Shown here: positions 47,809 through 55,597 of the stretch, piece after piece
How the letters are laid out: every line of letters begins with the position of its first letter
Numbering within the stretch: position 1 is the stretch's first letter
Assembly: GCF_014764405.1 (NCBI RefSeq)
Contig: NZ_CP061725.1
Location: forward strand, 2,170,001 to 2,234,000
From: Micromonospora craniellae
Lineage (GTDB): Bacteria > Actinomycetota > Actinomycetes > Mycobacteriales > Micromonosporaceae
Reading direction: 5' to 3'
Length of the DNA: 64,000 nucleotides
Translations under genes and position numbers: made by a program
The notes under the pieces: model-generated
Told to the model about the DNA's origin: nothing
Seen by the model: the letters and a program-made list of their open reading frames with translations, nothing else
Database searches by the model: none

Positions 47809-48983
47809 GCAACGGCTGGCAGGTCATCGACTCCATCGATCACATCGATCCAACGGAATGGAACGAGGTGGTCGACGCGGCAGGCGGTTCCGTCTTCTCC
47901 ACAGTCGAGTGGCTCAGTGCCTACGAGAAGACGCCGCCCGCGCCGCTGCACGCCGTCCGCCACATGGTGTGGTACGAGAATGGCAGGCTGCGAGCCGTCG
48001 CTCCGATGTACTACGCGTCGGAGGACCCGCACTACACCGGATACGGGCCGGACTACGGGTTCGACCACCCGATCCTGCGGGCCCGGATGCTCGTCGGACA
48101 CTCGTTCTACTCGTACTTTAACGGGATCTGTTCGACGCTGCCGGCCGCCGAAATCGCGCCCGGGCTGGTCGCGACGATGCGCGAGGTCGCCACCGACCTC
48201 GGTGGTCCGCTGTACGGCTTTCCCGGCGTGCCGGAGACGGATCCGCTCTGCGACGAGCTCGACCGCCTCGGCTTCGTGGGCGTCTACACCGAGGCGACTA
48301 GCGGGGTGGACTTTGTGGGCACCGCGGAGGCACATCTGGCCGGTCTCAAGAACAAGGTTCGCCGGGAGTTCGGCCGGCTGTGTCGTCGTTCGGAGCGCCT
48401 GGGCGTCACGGTACGCACAGACGTGGACCCCGGATACGTCGACGCGTTCGCACGGCTCGTGGAGGATGTCTGCGCCCGCCACAGCATCCCGACGATCAAC
48501 CCGCCCGACAACATCCGCAGCATCTTCCGGCACCTTCGCGAGCAGTTGCACTTCCTGACCATCTGGAAGGACGACGTGCTGCTGGGTGGGTTCATCCTGC
48601 TGCACCGCGCCGACACCCTGTATGCATGGATCGCCGGTCTGAACTACGACTTTCACAAGGAGTACGCCACCTACTACGCGCTCTACGCCAACACGTTGGA
48701 TCTCGCGGAGCGGCTGGGTGTCCGGCGCATCGAGATGGGCCGAAGCATGTACGGCTTCAAGGTTCGGATGGGCTTCCACCCTCGTCTCCTGGTCTCGTGG
48801 TTCGACGCGACCGACGATGCCGGAAGGGAGATGCTGACCAGCGGTGCCGAGGCGCTCGAAACTTACTGCCGCACCCGGCAGCGGATCGCGGAGGCGTACG
48901 AGGCGGTCGACCTGATCCCCCCGGTGCCCCTGCTCGGCGCGCCCCGGTTTCCCCGTTCACTCGCTGCGGCCATCCACCCGTGA
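47805..48983 (+). CDS. GNAT/FemAB-like acyl- or aminoacyl-transferase
   Basis: 392 residues; the ATG overlaps the previous stop by 4 bp. Two GNAT-like halves are visible. The second contains LKNKVRREFGRLCRRSERLG, then FLTIWKDDVLLGGFILLH, then YAWIAGLNYDFHKEYATYYA and RIEMGRSMYGFKVRMGF. This is the pattern of the GNAT-6/FemAB-like proteins. Relatives transfer acyl groups or, in Fem-type enzymes, amino acids from aminoacyl-tRNA. With an ATP-grasp ligase in the same operon it may add a second amino acid or acyl cap. Which donor it uses cannot be read from the sequence. Confidence 0.75.
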   Translation: MSNGWQVIDSIDHIDPTEWNEVVDAAGGSVFSTVEWLSAYEKTPPAPLHAVRHMVWYENGRLRAVAPMYYASEDPHYTGYGPDYGFDHPILRARMLVGHSFYSYFNGICSTLPAAEIAPGLVATMREVATDLGGPLYGFPGVPETDPLCDELDRLGFVGVYTEATSGVDFVGTAEAHLAGLKNKVRREFGRLCRRSERLGVTVRTDVDPGYVDAFARLVEDVCARHSIPTINPPDNIRSIFRHLREQLHFLTIWKDDVLLGGFILLHRADTLYAWIAGLNYDFHKEYATYYALYANTLDLAERLGVRRIEMGRSMYGFKVRMGFHPRLLVSWFDATDDAGREMLTSGAEALETYCRTRQRIAEAYEAVDLIPPVPLLGAPRFPRSLAAAIHP

Positions 48984-50239
48984 CCGCCGCTGATGAGGCG
49001 CACCGAAGGCACCGAGGATTCCTGAGCCGCTGGCGGGTCGCGTTCGCCAGCGGGATTGTGCTCGCCACCGTGTTCGGCGTGGTGGAGGGCTTCTCCATTT
49101 TTTACTCGTCGTTCGTGATCGATCTCGGGTTGGATCGCGCGCAGGCGTCCGGGATGTTCGCGGGGTACCTGCTCGCCAGCACGGTCGCCGGACCGTTCGC
49201 GGGACGCGTCGTCGGCCGCTACGGCGCACGCCGGATCGTCCTGATCTTCCTGCCGCTCTTCGCGGCGGCGGTGGCGGCAGCCTCGCTGCCGACCGAGCTT
49301 TGGCAGTTCTACCTCCTCTACATGGTGGTGCTGGCGCCGGCGACCACGATGCTCGTCGTGGCCAGCCAGGTGATCATCACTAGCGGCTACGCCGAGGACC
49401 GGGGCCGAGCGACCGGAATCGCGTACGCTTGCCTGGGGGTCGGCAATTTCCTGCTCTTCTCGCTGCTCGCCCTCGTCGTTCAGGAGTACGGCTGGCGCGC
49501 CGGCTATCTGGTGGCCGGTTGCCTCGCCGCGCTGGGCACGGTCGGCTTCCTCCTCATGGACCGGCCGGTGGCTGCCGGCACGGGGATCGAGGAGACGCAG
49601 ACGCCGAAGGAGAGCGCGACGAACCTGTTCCGTAGTCCGGTGTTCTGGTTGGTCTGCCTCGCCGCCCTGACCGCGAGCGTCACCGACTTCTTCACCTTCC
49701 AGACCATCGTGCCGTTCCTGACCACCGAAGGACACGGCGTCGCGATCTCCGGGTTCCTGCTGGGCATGACCGGCCTGAGTTACTCCGGCGGTCAACTGCT
49801 CGGCGGCGTGCTCTCCGACCGCACGACCCGGGAGTTGACCGCCGCAGTCGGCGCGATCGCCTTCCTCGCGGGTATCAGCCTCCTCTGGGTTCTGCCGCCG
49901 ACACCGTTGCTGGTCCTGGCGATTCTCCTGCTCGGCTCCGGGGTTGGCATGATCATCGGAGCCCGGATCGCCGCCGTCGGCGACCTCTTCAGCGGTGCCC
50001 GCCTCGCTCGGGCAATCGGCTTCTTCCAAGTTGCCAGCGCCATCGGTTCAGCCTTCGCGACCTGGTTCGGTGGCTTCAGCTACTCCACTACCGGCAGCTA
50101 CGGGCTGAGCTTCGTGGTCGCCGGCGGATGTGCGCTGCTCTGGATCGTCGTCATCTGGCTCGCGGCCCCCCGGCGCGCCGCGGCGACCCGGACGGCCGCG
50201 ACCGGGACGCCTGAGGCGGTGCCGATCGGGGGCACCTGA
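48980..50239 (+). CDS. MFS transporter, probable product exporter
   Basis: 419 residues from the GTG at 48980, which overlaps the previous stop (GTGA). About twelve membrane helices are visible, with the MFS loop signature GRVVGRYGARRIVL between helices 2 and 3 and GGVLSDRTTRELTA at the symmetrical position. The N-terminus (SRWRVAFASGIVLATVFG, then FYSSFVIDLGLDRAQAS) resembles the monocarboxylate/OFA branch. As the last gene of a tightly coupled operon it probably exports the pathway product and confers self-protection. Confidence 0.85.
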   Translation: MTAADEAHRRHRGFLSRWRVAFASGIVLATVFGVVEGFSIFYSSFVIDLGLDRAQASGMFAGYLLASTVAGPFAGRVVGRYGARRIVLIFLPLFAAAVAAASLPTELWQFYLLYMVVLAPATTMLVVASQVIITSGYAEDRGRATGIAYACLGVGNFLLFSLLALVVQEYGWRAGYLVAGCLAALGTVGFLLMDRPVAAGTGIEETQTPKESATNLFRSPVFWLVCLAALTASVTDFFTFQTIVPFLTTEGHGVAISGFLLGMTGLSYSGGQLLGGVLSDRTTRELTAAVGAIAFLAGISLLWVLPPTPLLVLAILLLGSGVGMIIGARIAAVGDLFSGARLARAIGFFQVASAIGSAFATWFGGFSYSTTGSYGLSFVVAGGCALLWIVVIWLAAPRRAAATRTAATGTPEAVPIGGT

Positions 50240-50253
50240 GGTCCTGCCGACCG

Positions 50254-50277
50254 GCCGGCAGCGCAGCGCTCGCCGGC
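50254..50277 (+). terminator. Hairpin after the MFS gene
   Basis: The sequence gccggc-agcgc-a-gcgct-c-gccggc forms an about 11-bp stem with a tiny loop, 15 bp after the stop. There is no T-tract. It plausibly ends the five-gene operon. Confidence 0.45.
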
Positions 50278-50318
50278 GGGCCGGGTAATACACAGGACGA
50301 GACTGGGGCGCGATCAGG

Positions 50319-50510
50319 ATGCCTGACGTCGACGACGTTCGCCGGTCGGCGCTGTAGCTGCCGCACGTCCTCGAGATCGACAGCGCGGGCTTCGACTTCC
50401 GCGTCACCGACAAGGGGTTCATCTTGCCCTACCCCGAACGCAGACCCAGTCAGCCGCGTCTCATCCGGACCGACAACGTCTTGCAGGAGACCCGGGTTCG
50501 ACAGTTGATG
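50319..50510 (+). pseudogene. MmcQ/YjbR-like remnant with in-frame stop
   Basis: The ATG at 50319 gives MPDVDDVRRSAL, a TAG at 50355-50357, then in the same frame LPHVLEIDSAGFDFRV, DKGFILPYPERR and PRLIRTD. The pattern VDDVR..AL.LP and FRV.KGF matches the start of YjbR (DUF419) proteins. The rest of the domain is missing. Confidence 0.5.
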
Positions 50511-50615
50511 GGCATGCGGCGGTGGCGAATCTGCGGGCTGACCTGCGGTGATGGGCGTGAGGAGTCTTCGGGGCGGTTTGCCCACGGCTCCGAAGCGCGT
50601 TTCCCAACTCAGCGG

Positions 50616-50745
50616 CTATTCGGTGGTCTTGAGGCCGCTCATCTTTGGCGGGAGCGGGACACCGCAGTCGATGAAGAGTTTGTGCCGGTCGCTTTTAAGC
50701 GGCAGGCTCGGCTGCGTGCGGTCCAGGGCCTGGATCTGTGACTTC
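50616..50745 (-). pseudogene. C-terminal gene scrap cut by a group II intron
   Basis: A minus-strand frame of 43 codons ends at a TAG (50616-50618) and reads ALDRTQPSLPLKSDRHKLF, then PPKMSGLKTTE. It is truncated exactly where the intron's GTGCG begins. I do not recognise the protein. Confidence 0.3.
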
Positions 50746-52012
50746 GTGCGCCACGAGGCGCTGTGTTACCGGGTGGAGATGGAAGGGCTCCACCGCCGGT
50801 CTGTCGCAGCAGGCCGGTGAAGCTGAGGGCAGCCGGAACCGGGAGGCGCCGGGGATGGTGGGAGCAGCCCTGACAACGGCGGGACCGGTCGGCACTGCCA
50901 GACGACCGGGGTCCGCCTAGCGAGACGGGAAGGTGCACGTGAGGAACCAGCGGGTAAAGCCTCTCAAGAGATACACCGGCTCAAATCTGGTGGATATGGG
51001 CCGGGGTGCGATGCACGCCCACGGTGGGTGGGCGACTCCTGCGTCGGGTGAAGACGCCGGTAGGGAGGCCACGAGGAAGGCCTACGGCGTACTCGTGGCG
51101 ATGTCGCAGGGGCAAAGTTGGGCACCTCACCCGTCGACCGGTGCGCGGTGAACGTGGGAAGCGTCCCGGGCTCGACCCGTTGTCCGGCCGTCCAGGCCGG
51201 AGGCGGGCAGGCTCGCGCTCGGCTGATGGGTTCGGGACGTGGCGGAGCCGCCGTAGTAGTCGTGGGCGTAACGCCCCATCACGGAGGACGGGAAAGCCGT
51301 CCGCAGGGCCAAGGGCGGCAGCGAGTTCGCAGCGTAGGGACTGGCATGGCGGGAGATCGCCGGTGAATACCGGCGTGCCGGGACCGGAGGCCGAACTGGC
51401 CGAGGACCGGGTACTGCGGATCCAGACCAAGCTGCACCAATGGGCGATCGATGATCCTGATCGCCGGTTCGACGATTTGTGGAACCTCGTCTGTGATCCC
51501 GCCGTGCTGGTCGTGGCCTGGCGGCGGGTGCGGGGCAACCGAGGGAAGCGGTCCGCCGGGGTCGATGGGGTCAGACCTGACGCCATCGAGGTGCCGGAGG
51601 CGGGGTTCATCGCGGAACTACGAGCTGATCTCAAAGCCCGTCGGTTCACCCCGATGCCTGTGCGGGAGCGGATGATCCCGAAGCCGGGGGCGACGAAACG
51701 TCGCCGGCTCGGCATCCCCACTGCGCGGGACCGTGTCGTGCAGGCCGCCCTCAAGTTGGTGCTGGAGCCGATCTTCGAGGCGGGGTTTCGCCCGTGCTCC
51801 TACGGGTTCCGCCCGAAACGCCGAGCCCACGACGCGATCGCCGAGATTCATCAGTTCACCTCCCGCTCCTACGAGTGGGTGTTCGAGGCTGACATCGAGG
51901 CGTGCTTCGACCAGATCTCGCATCCGGTGCTGATGGACCGGGTCCGTCGTCGGGTCGGGGACAAACGCGTCCTGGGTCTGGTGAAGGCATTCCTGCGCGC
52001 GGGCATCCTCAG
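50746..52012 (+). mobile_element. Group II intron 1, 5' part (RNA domains and start of the RT)
   Basis: The 5' end is placed at GTGCG (50746), the group II 5' consensus. About 617 bases of structured GC-rich RNA precede the RT frame at 51363, the normal size for domains I-III plus the start of IV. The element is interrupted at 52012 by an IS1380 insertion. Confidence 0.65.
51363..52012 (+). pseudogene. Group II intron reverse transcriptase, N-terminal fragment
   Basis: GTG start at 51363. It carries the RT0-RT3 blocks: RRVRGNRGKRSAGVDG, MIPKPGATKRRRLGIP, DRVVQAALKLVLEPIFE, PCSYGFRPKRRAHDAI and FEADIEACFDQISH (catalytic Asp). The frame is interrupted after AGIL. It resumes as SEDG at 53699-53712 and as EDGQAQATVAGTPQGGVLSP at 55066-55150, so the two IS insertions account exactly for the split. 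The YADD block and maturase domain are absent. Confidence 0.85.
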
Positions 52013-53698
52013 CCTCGATCCACCGATGAAGGTCGAACCGGCGGGAGCCCGGGTATAGAAAGTGCCCCCTGAACTGGAAGGATAGGAGTGTTGACGCTTC
52101 TATCGGTCGGTTCGAGAGGGCACTTCGCAGGTGAGATTACGCTATGACGCGCCGGTGGTGCGCGCGACGTTCGACGATCCAAATCTGGTGTCGTGTGCCG
52201 GCCTTGTTCCGGTGATGCGTCTGGCCGAGCAGGCCGGTCTGCACGATGCGGTCGCCGACCGGGTGAGTCTGCCGACGGACAAGGGCGCGAATCCGGCCGG
52301 GAAGGTCGCCACGATCGTGGCCGGGATGCTCGCGGGCGCGGACAGCATCGATGACCTTGACGTGGCCCGGCACGGCGGGATGCGGTCACTGTTCACCAGC
52401 GTGTACGCGCCCTCGACGCTCGGTTCGTTCCTGCGCACGTTCACCCACGGGCATGTGCGGCAGTTACAGGCCGCCGCCCGCGACACTCTGGTCGGCCTCG
52501 CCGCCCGGACACCGCTACTGGCCGGCGCGGACACGCTGTGCTTTGTGGACATCGACTCGATGCTGCGCCGTGTCTACGGCAAACAGAAGCAGGGCATCGG
52601 GTTCGGTCACGCCAAGGTCGGCGGCTACAACGTCTGGTTGCGCGGCTACAACCCCCTCGTGGCGACGTTGTCCACCCCGCTGACGGCGCCGGTCGTCGCT
52701 ACCACGAGGCTGCGTTCGGGTAACACCGGCTCCAGCAAGGGCGCTGCCAGCATGATCGCCGAGACGATCACCACCGCCCGTGCCTGCGGCGCGACCGGCG
52801 AGATCGTGGTGCGGGCCGACTCCGCGTTCTACGCCAAGGCGGTCATCAGCACCTGCCGGCGCCACCAGGTGCGGTTCTCGGTCACCACCCGCATCGACAC
52901 CAAGATCCGCGCCGCCTGCGACAGCATCGGCGATGACCAGTGGATCAACATCCGTTACCCGCAGGCCGTCTGGGACGACGACGAGCAGCGGTGGATCTCC
53001 GACGCGCAGATCGCCGAGACCACCTACACCGCCTTCGCCGGCACCCGGCACGCCGTCACCGCCCGGCTGATCGTGCGCCGCATCCGCCGCGACGACCCTA
53101 CCCAGGCCCCGGGCCAGGAAGAACTCCTACCGAACTACCGATATCACGCGGTGTTCACCGACAGCCCGTTCACCCTCGTGCAGGCCGAAGCCCAGCACCG
53201 GCAGCACGCGGTCATCGAGCAGATCAACGCCGACCTGATCGCCGGCCCTCTCGCGCACCTGCCGTCCGGCCGGTTCAACGCCAACGCCGCCTGGCTGACC
53301 TGCGCCGGCATCGCCCACAACCTCACCCGGGCCGCCGGTCACCTCGCCGCCGGCGCCTGGACGACCGCCCGGACCACCACGATCCGGACCCGGATCGTCA
53401 CCGTCGCCGCCCGCCTCGCGCACCGGGCCCGCACCATCCACCTGCACCTACCCGAGCACTGGCCCTGGCAACCCGCGTTCGAGAATCTGTTCACCGCCAT
53501 CCGTACCGCACCCGACTGACCGCCGCATACCGACCGGAACCAGGCGGCCCGACCACAAGCCACGAACCCCACCCCACTCCAGCACAACCTGCCCAGAGCA
53601 AGCCGACCACGTAATCGGCAATTCCGCCGTACCCCAAAACCACCCGATATCAGAGCTATTCAAACGCGACCATCACGAACCGCGTCGGTGGATCGAGG
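52013..53698 (+). mobile_element. IS1380-family element, copy 1 (1,686 bp)
   Basis: Terminal inverted repeats cctcgatccaccga and tcggtggatcgagg flank a single transposase gene. The 5-bp target duplication ctcag is at 52008-52012 and 53699-53703. Removing the element and one ctcag restores the group II RT reading frame. This copy looks intact. Confidence 0.9.
52131..53519 (+). CDS. IS1380-family transposase, copy 1
   Basis: 462 residues from the GTG at 52131. It has the DDE RNase-H-like core of IS1380 transposases: VDIDSMLRRVYGKQKQG (first Asp), VVRADSAFYAKAV (second Asp) and C-terminal HAVIEQINADLIAGPLAHLP (Glu). An AAGTGCCC/GGGCACTT inverted repeat (52060-52067 and 52118-52125) ends five bases before the start and could mask initiation in read-through RNA. 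Full length for the family, no frameshift, probably active. Confidence 0.9.
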   Translation: MRLRYDAPVVRATFDDPNLVSCAGLVPVMRLAEQAGLHDAVADRVSLPTDKGANPAGKVATIVAGMLAGADSIDDLDVARHGGMRSLFTSVYAPSTLGSFLRTFTHGHVRQLQAAARDTLVGLAARTPLLAGADTLCFVDIDSMLRRVYGKQKQGIGFGHAKVGGYNVWLRGYNPLVATLSTPLTAPVVATTRLRSGNTGSSKGAASMIAETITTARACGATGEIVVRADSAFYAKAVISTCRRHQVRFSVTTRIDTKIRAACDSIGDDQWINIRYPQAVWDDDEQRWISDAQIAETTYTAFAGTRHAVTARLIVRRIRRDDPTQAPGQEELLPNYRYHAVFTDSPFTLVQAEAQHRQHAVIEQINADLIAGPLAHLPSGRFNANAAWLTCAGIAHNLTRAAGHLAAGAWTTARTTTIRTRIVTVAARLAHRARTIHLHLPEHWPWQPAFENLFTAIRTAPD

Positions 53699-53712
53699 CT
53701 CAGCGAGGACGG

Positions 53713-55065
53713 CACGGCCGTTTCATGATCGATAGTGGCGGGGAGTGACGATGTGTTTGGTGGCGTGTCGGATATGGACGAAGCTCCGTTGAGACCAGGT
53801 CCTCTCACAGATCTGGTTCAAACGGAGCTTCGTCGTGCCGCAGTCTGCCACCCTCATCACCGATCCGTCGCCTGCGCCGCTGTCCGGGGACGTCTCGTTC
53901 ACGCCTTCGTGTCACGGTCTGCTCGACCTGCTGCTCGCCGTCTGCGACGGCCGGTCCGACCAGGGCCGTGATCATCCGGTCGCGGTCGTGCTCGCACTGG
54001 TCGCGGCGGCCACGGTCGCCGGGCTGAAGGGTTACACCGCGATCAGCGGCTGGGTCGCCGATGTGCCTGCCGAGATCCTCGACGGCCTGTACCTGCGCGT
54101 CGAGGCCCGGCCGGCTGGGCGGCCGTCGCGCTCGACGCTGTGGCGGGTCTGCACCGACACCGACGGCGACGTCCTGGACGCGGTGATCGCCGAATGGACT
54201 ACCGCCCAGCGCACCAGCACCGGCGAGCAGGCTCCCACCAGCACCGACACGGTGACACAGGTCCGCCTGGACGGAAAGACTGTGCGCGGCGCCGTCAACG
54301 CCGACGGCGAGCAACTGCATCTGTTGTCCGCCCTGGCCGGCTCGCCCGGCCCGGACCCGGCCGCGCTCGTCATCGCCCAAGCCCCCACCGACGGCGCGAA
54401 GACCCGCGAACCGGAAACCGCCCGTGCACTGCTGGAAACCCTCGATCTGCGTGGCGTGACCATCACCGCGGACGCGCTGCACACCGTCAAGGCCACCGCC
54501 GAACTCATCCACCGGCAAGGCGGCCACTTCGTGCTGCCGGTCAAGGAGAACCGGCCCGCGCTGTTCGAAGCCCTCGACGCCCTACCCTGGGCCACCACCG
54601 TGATCGGATACGAGAGCACCGAGGCCGGACACGGCCGCAGCACCCGCCGCACCATCCGCGTCCTGCCCGCACCGGCCGGCCTGCCGTTCCCGCACGTCAA
54701 CCAGGTATGGCTGATCGAACGCTACGTCACCGGCAGCGACGGCAAACAATCCGCCGCCGCGCAACTGGGTGTCACCAGCCACCCCGCCGACGCCGCCGGA
54801 CCGGCCGAGATCGCCGCGTTCAACCGCGGCCAATGGTCCATCGAATCCCTACACTTCATCCGCGACACCTGCTACCGCGAAGACCACTCCCGCGTGCGTA
54901 CACGCTCCGGACCACGCGTTCTCGCATCGCTGCGCAACCTCGCGATCAACGCCCTACGCCTAGCCGGCCGGACCGACATCACCGAAGCCACCCGCTGGGC
55001 CAACCGCAACATGACCAGACCATTCACCATCCTCGGCCTCACCGGATGATGTTGAAACGGCCGTG
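53713..55065 (+). mobile_element. ISAs1-family element (1,353 bp)
   Basis: The ends cacggccgtttca and tgaaacggccgtg are perfect inverted repeats. The 10-bp target duplication gcgaggacgg lies at 53703-53712 and 55066-55075, normal for ISAs1. It inserted in the RT frame 14 bp downstream of the IS1380 site. Confidence 0.9.
53835..55049 (+). CDS. ISAs1-family transposase
   Basis: 404 residues from the GTG at 53835. It shows the N-terminal DDE-associated domain (DLLLAVCDGRSDQGRDHPVA) and the DDE catalytic core: VRLDGKTVRGA, VTITADALHTVKAT, and a C-terminal block with FNRGQWSIES and CYREDHSRVRT. A perfect 14-bp inverted repeat (53777-53790 and 53821-53834) ends immediately before the start codon. 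Full length and apparently intact. Confidence 0.9.
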   Translation: MPQSATLITDPSPAPLSGDVSFTPSCHGLLDLLLAVCDGRSDQGRDHPVAVVLALVAAATVAGLKGYTAISGWVADVPAEILDGLYLRVEARPAGRPSRSTLWRVCTDTDGDVLDAVIAEWTTAQRTSTGEQAPTSTDTVTQVRLDGKTVRGAVNADGEQLHLLSALAGSPGPDPAALVIAQAPTDGAKTREPETARALLETLDLRGVTITADALHTVKATAELIHRQGGHFVLPVKENRPALFEALDALPWATTVIGYESTEAGHGRSTRRTIRVLPAPAGLPFPHVNQVWLIERYVTGSDGKQSAAAQLGVTSHPADAAGPAEIAAFNRGQWSIESLHFIRDTCYREDHSRVRTRSGPRVLASLRNLAINALRLAGRTDITEATRWANRNMTRPFTILGLTG

Positions 55066-55152
55066 GCGAGGACGGCCAGGCGCAGGCCACCGTTGCCGGC
55101 ACCCCGCAAGGGGGCGTCCTTTCGCCCCTGCTCGCGAATGTGGCACTGCCGG
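55066..55152 (+). pseudogene. Group II intron 1 RT, resumed fragment
   Basis: Reads EDGQAQATVAGTPQGGVLSP then LLANVAL, the RT4 block of the same protein as 51363-52012. Similarity ends at about 55150, where the 3' end of the minus-strand intron begins. Confidence 0.8.
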
Positions 55153-55186
55153 GTAGACGGCGGGAGTTTCACCCGCCGTCCCCCAC

Positions 55187-55221
55187 AGATCCGGACGTGA
55201 ACCTCTCGACTCATCCGGCTC
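55187..55221 (-). ncRNA. Group II intron domain V
   Basis: On the minus strand the sequence gagccggatgag, then tcgagaggttc, then acgtccggatct folds into the roughly 34-base hairpin of domain V (consensus GAGCCGUAUG...UACGGUUC). It is followed by a domain VI-like ggcgggtgaaactcccgcc stem. It lies 15 bp beyond the stop of the maturase frame. Confidence 0.7.
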
Positions 55222-55235
55222 GTGCCGTTCGGTTG

Positions 55236-55597
55236 TCAGGTCGTGTACCGCATCGCCCAGTGCGCGAACAGGTCGGGCGACCGTTGCCGGACGTCTCGTA
55301 GCCATACTCGAGCTCTGTCGTCGCTGCGTTTGAGTCGCTTGTACTTCCACTTCGCCCAGCGCATCAGATGACGATCGATGCGCTTGCCGATCGGGTAGAC
55401 CGCGCTCGGGTAAAACACGGTGAAGTAGTTCAACCAGCCCCGAAGGACAGGGTTGACCTCTACGGCGAGGTCTGCCAGGTTGCCGGTCGTGCGTCGATGT
55501 AGCCGCCAGGACGCGACCTTGCGGCTCATATCGGTCAGCTTCCCCGGGGCAACCGCGGGTAGGAACCCGGTCCGGGCCCTTCCGCGGGTCTTGTCCC
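55236..55597 (-). pseudogene. Group II intron 2 RT, maturase C-terminal fragment
   Basis: Reads KTRGRARTGFLP, MSRKVASWRLHRRT, NLADLAVEVNPVLRGWLNYF and KRIDRHLMRWAKWKYKRLKR, the typical GIIM maturase domain. It joins in frame to AFRPRKAWDKT at 57144 if the IS4 and one target copy are removed. Confidence 0.85.
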
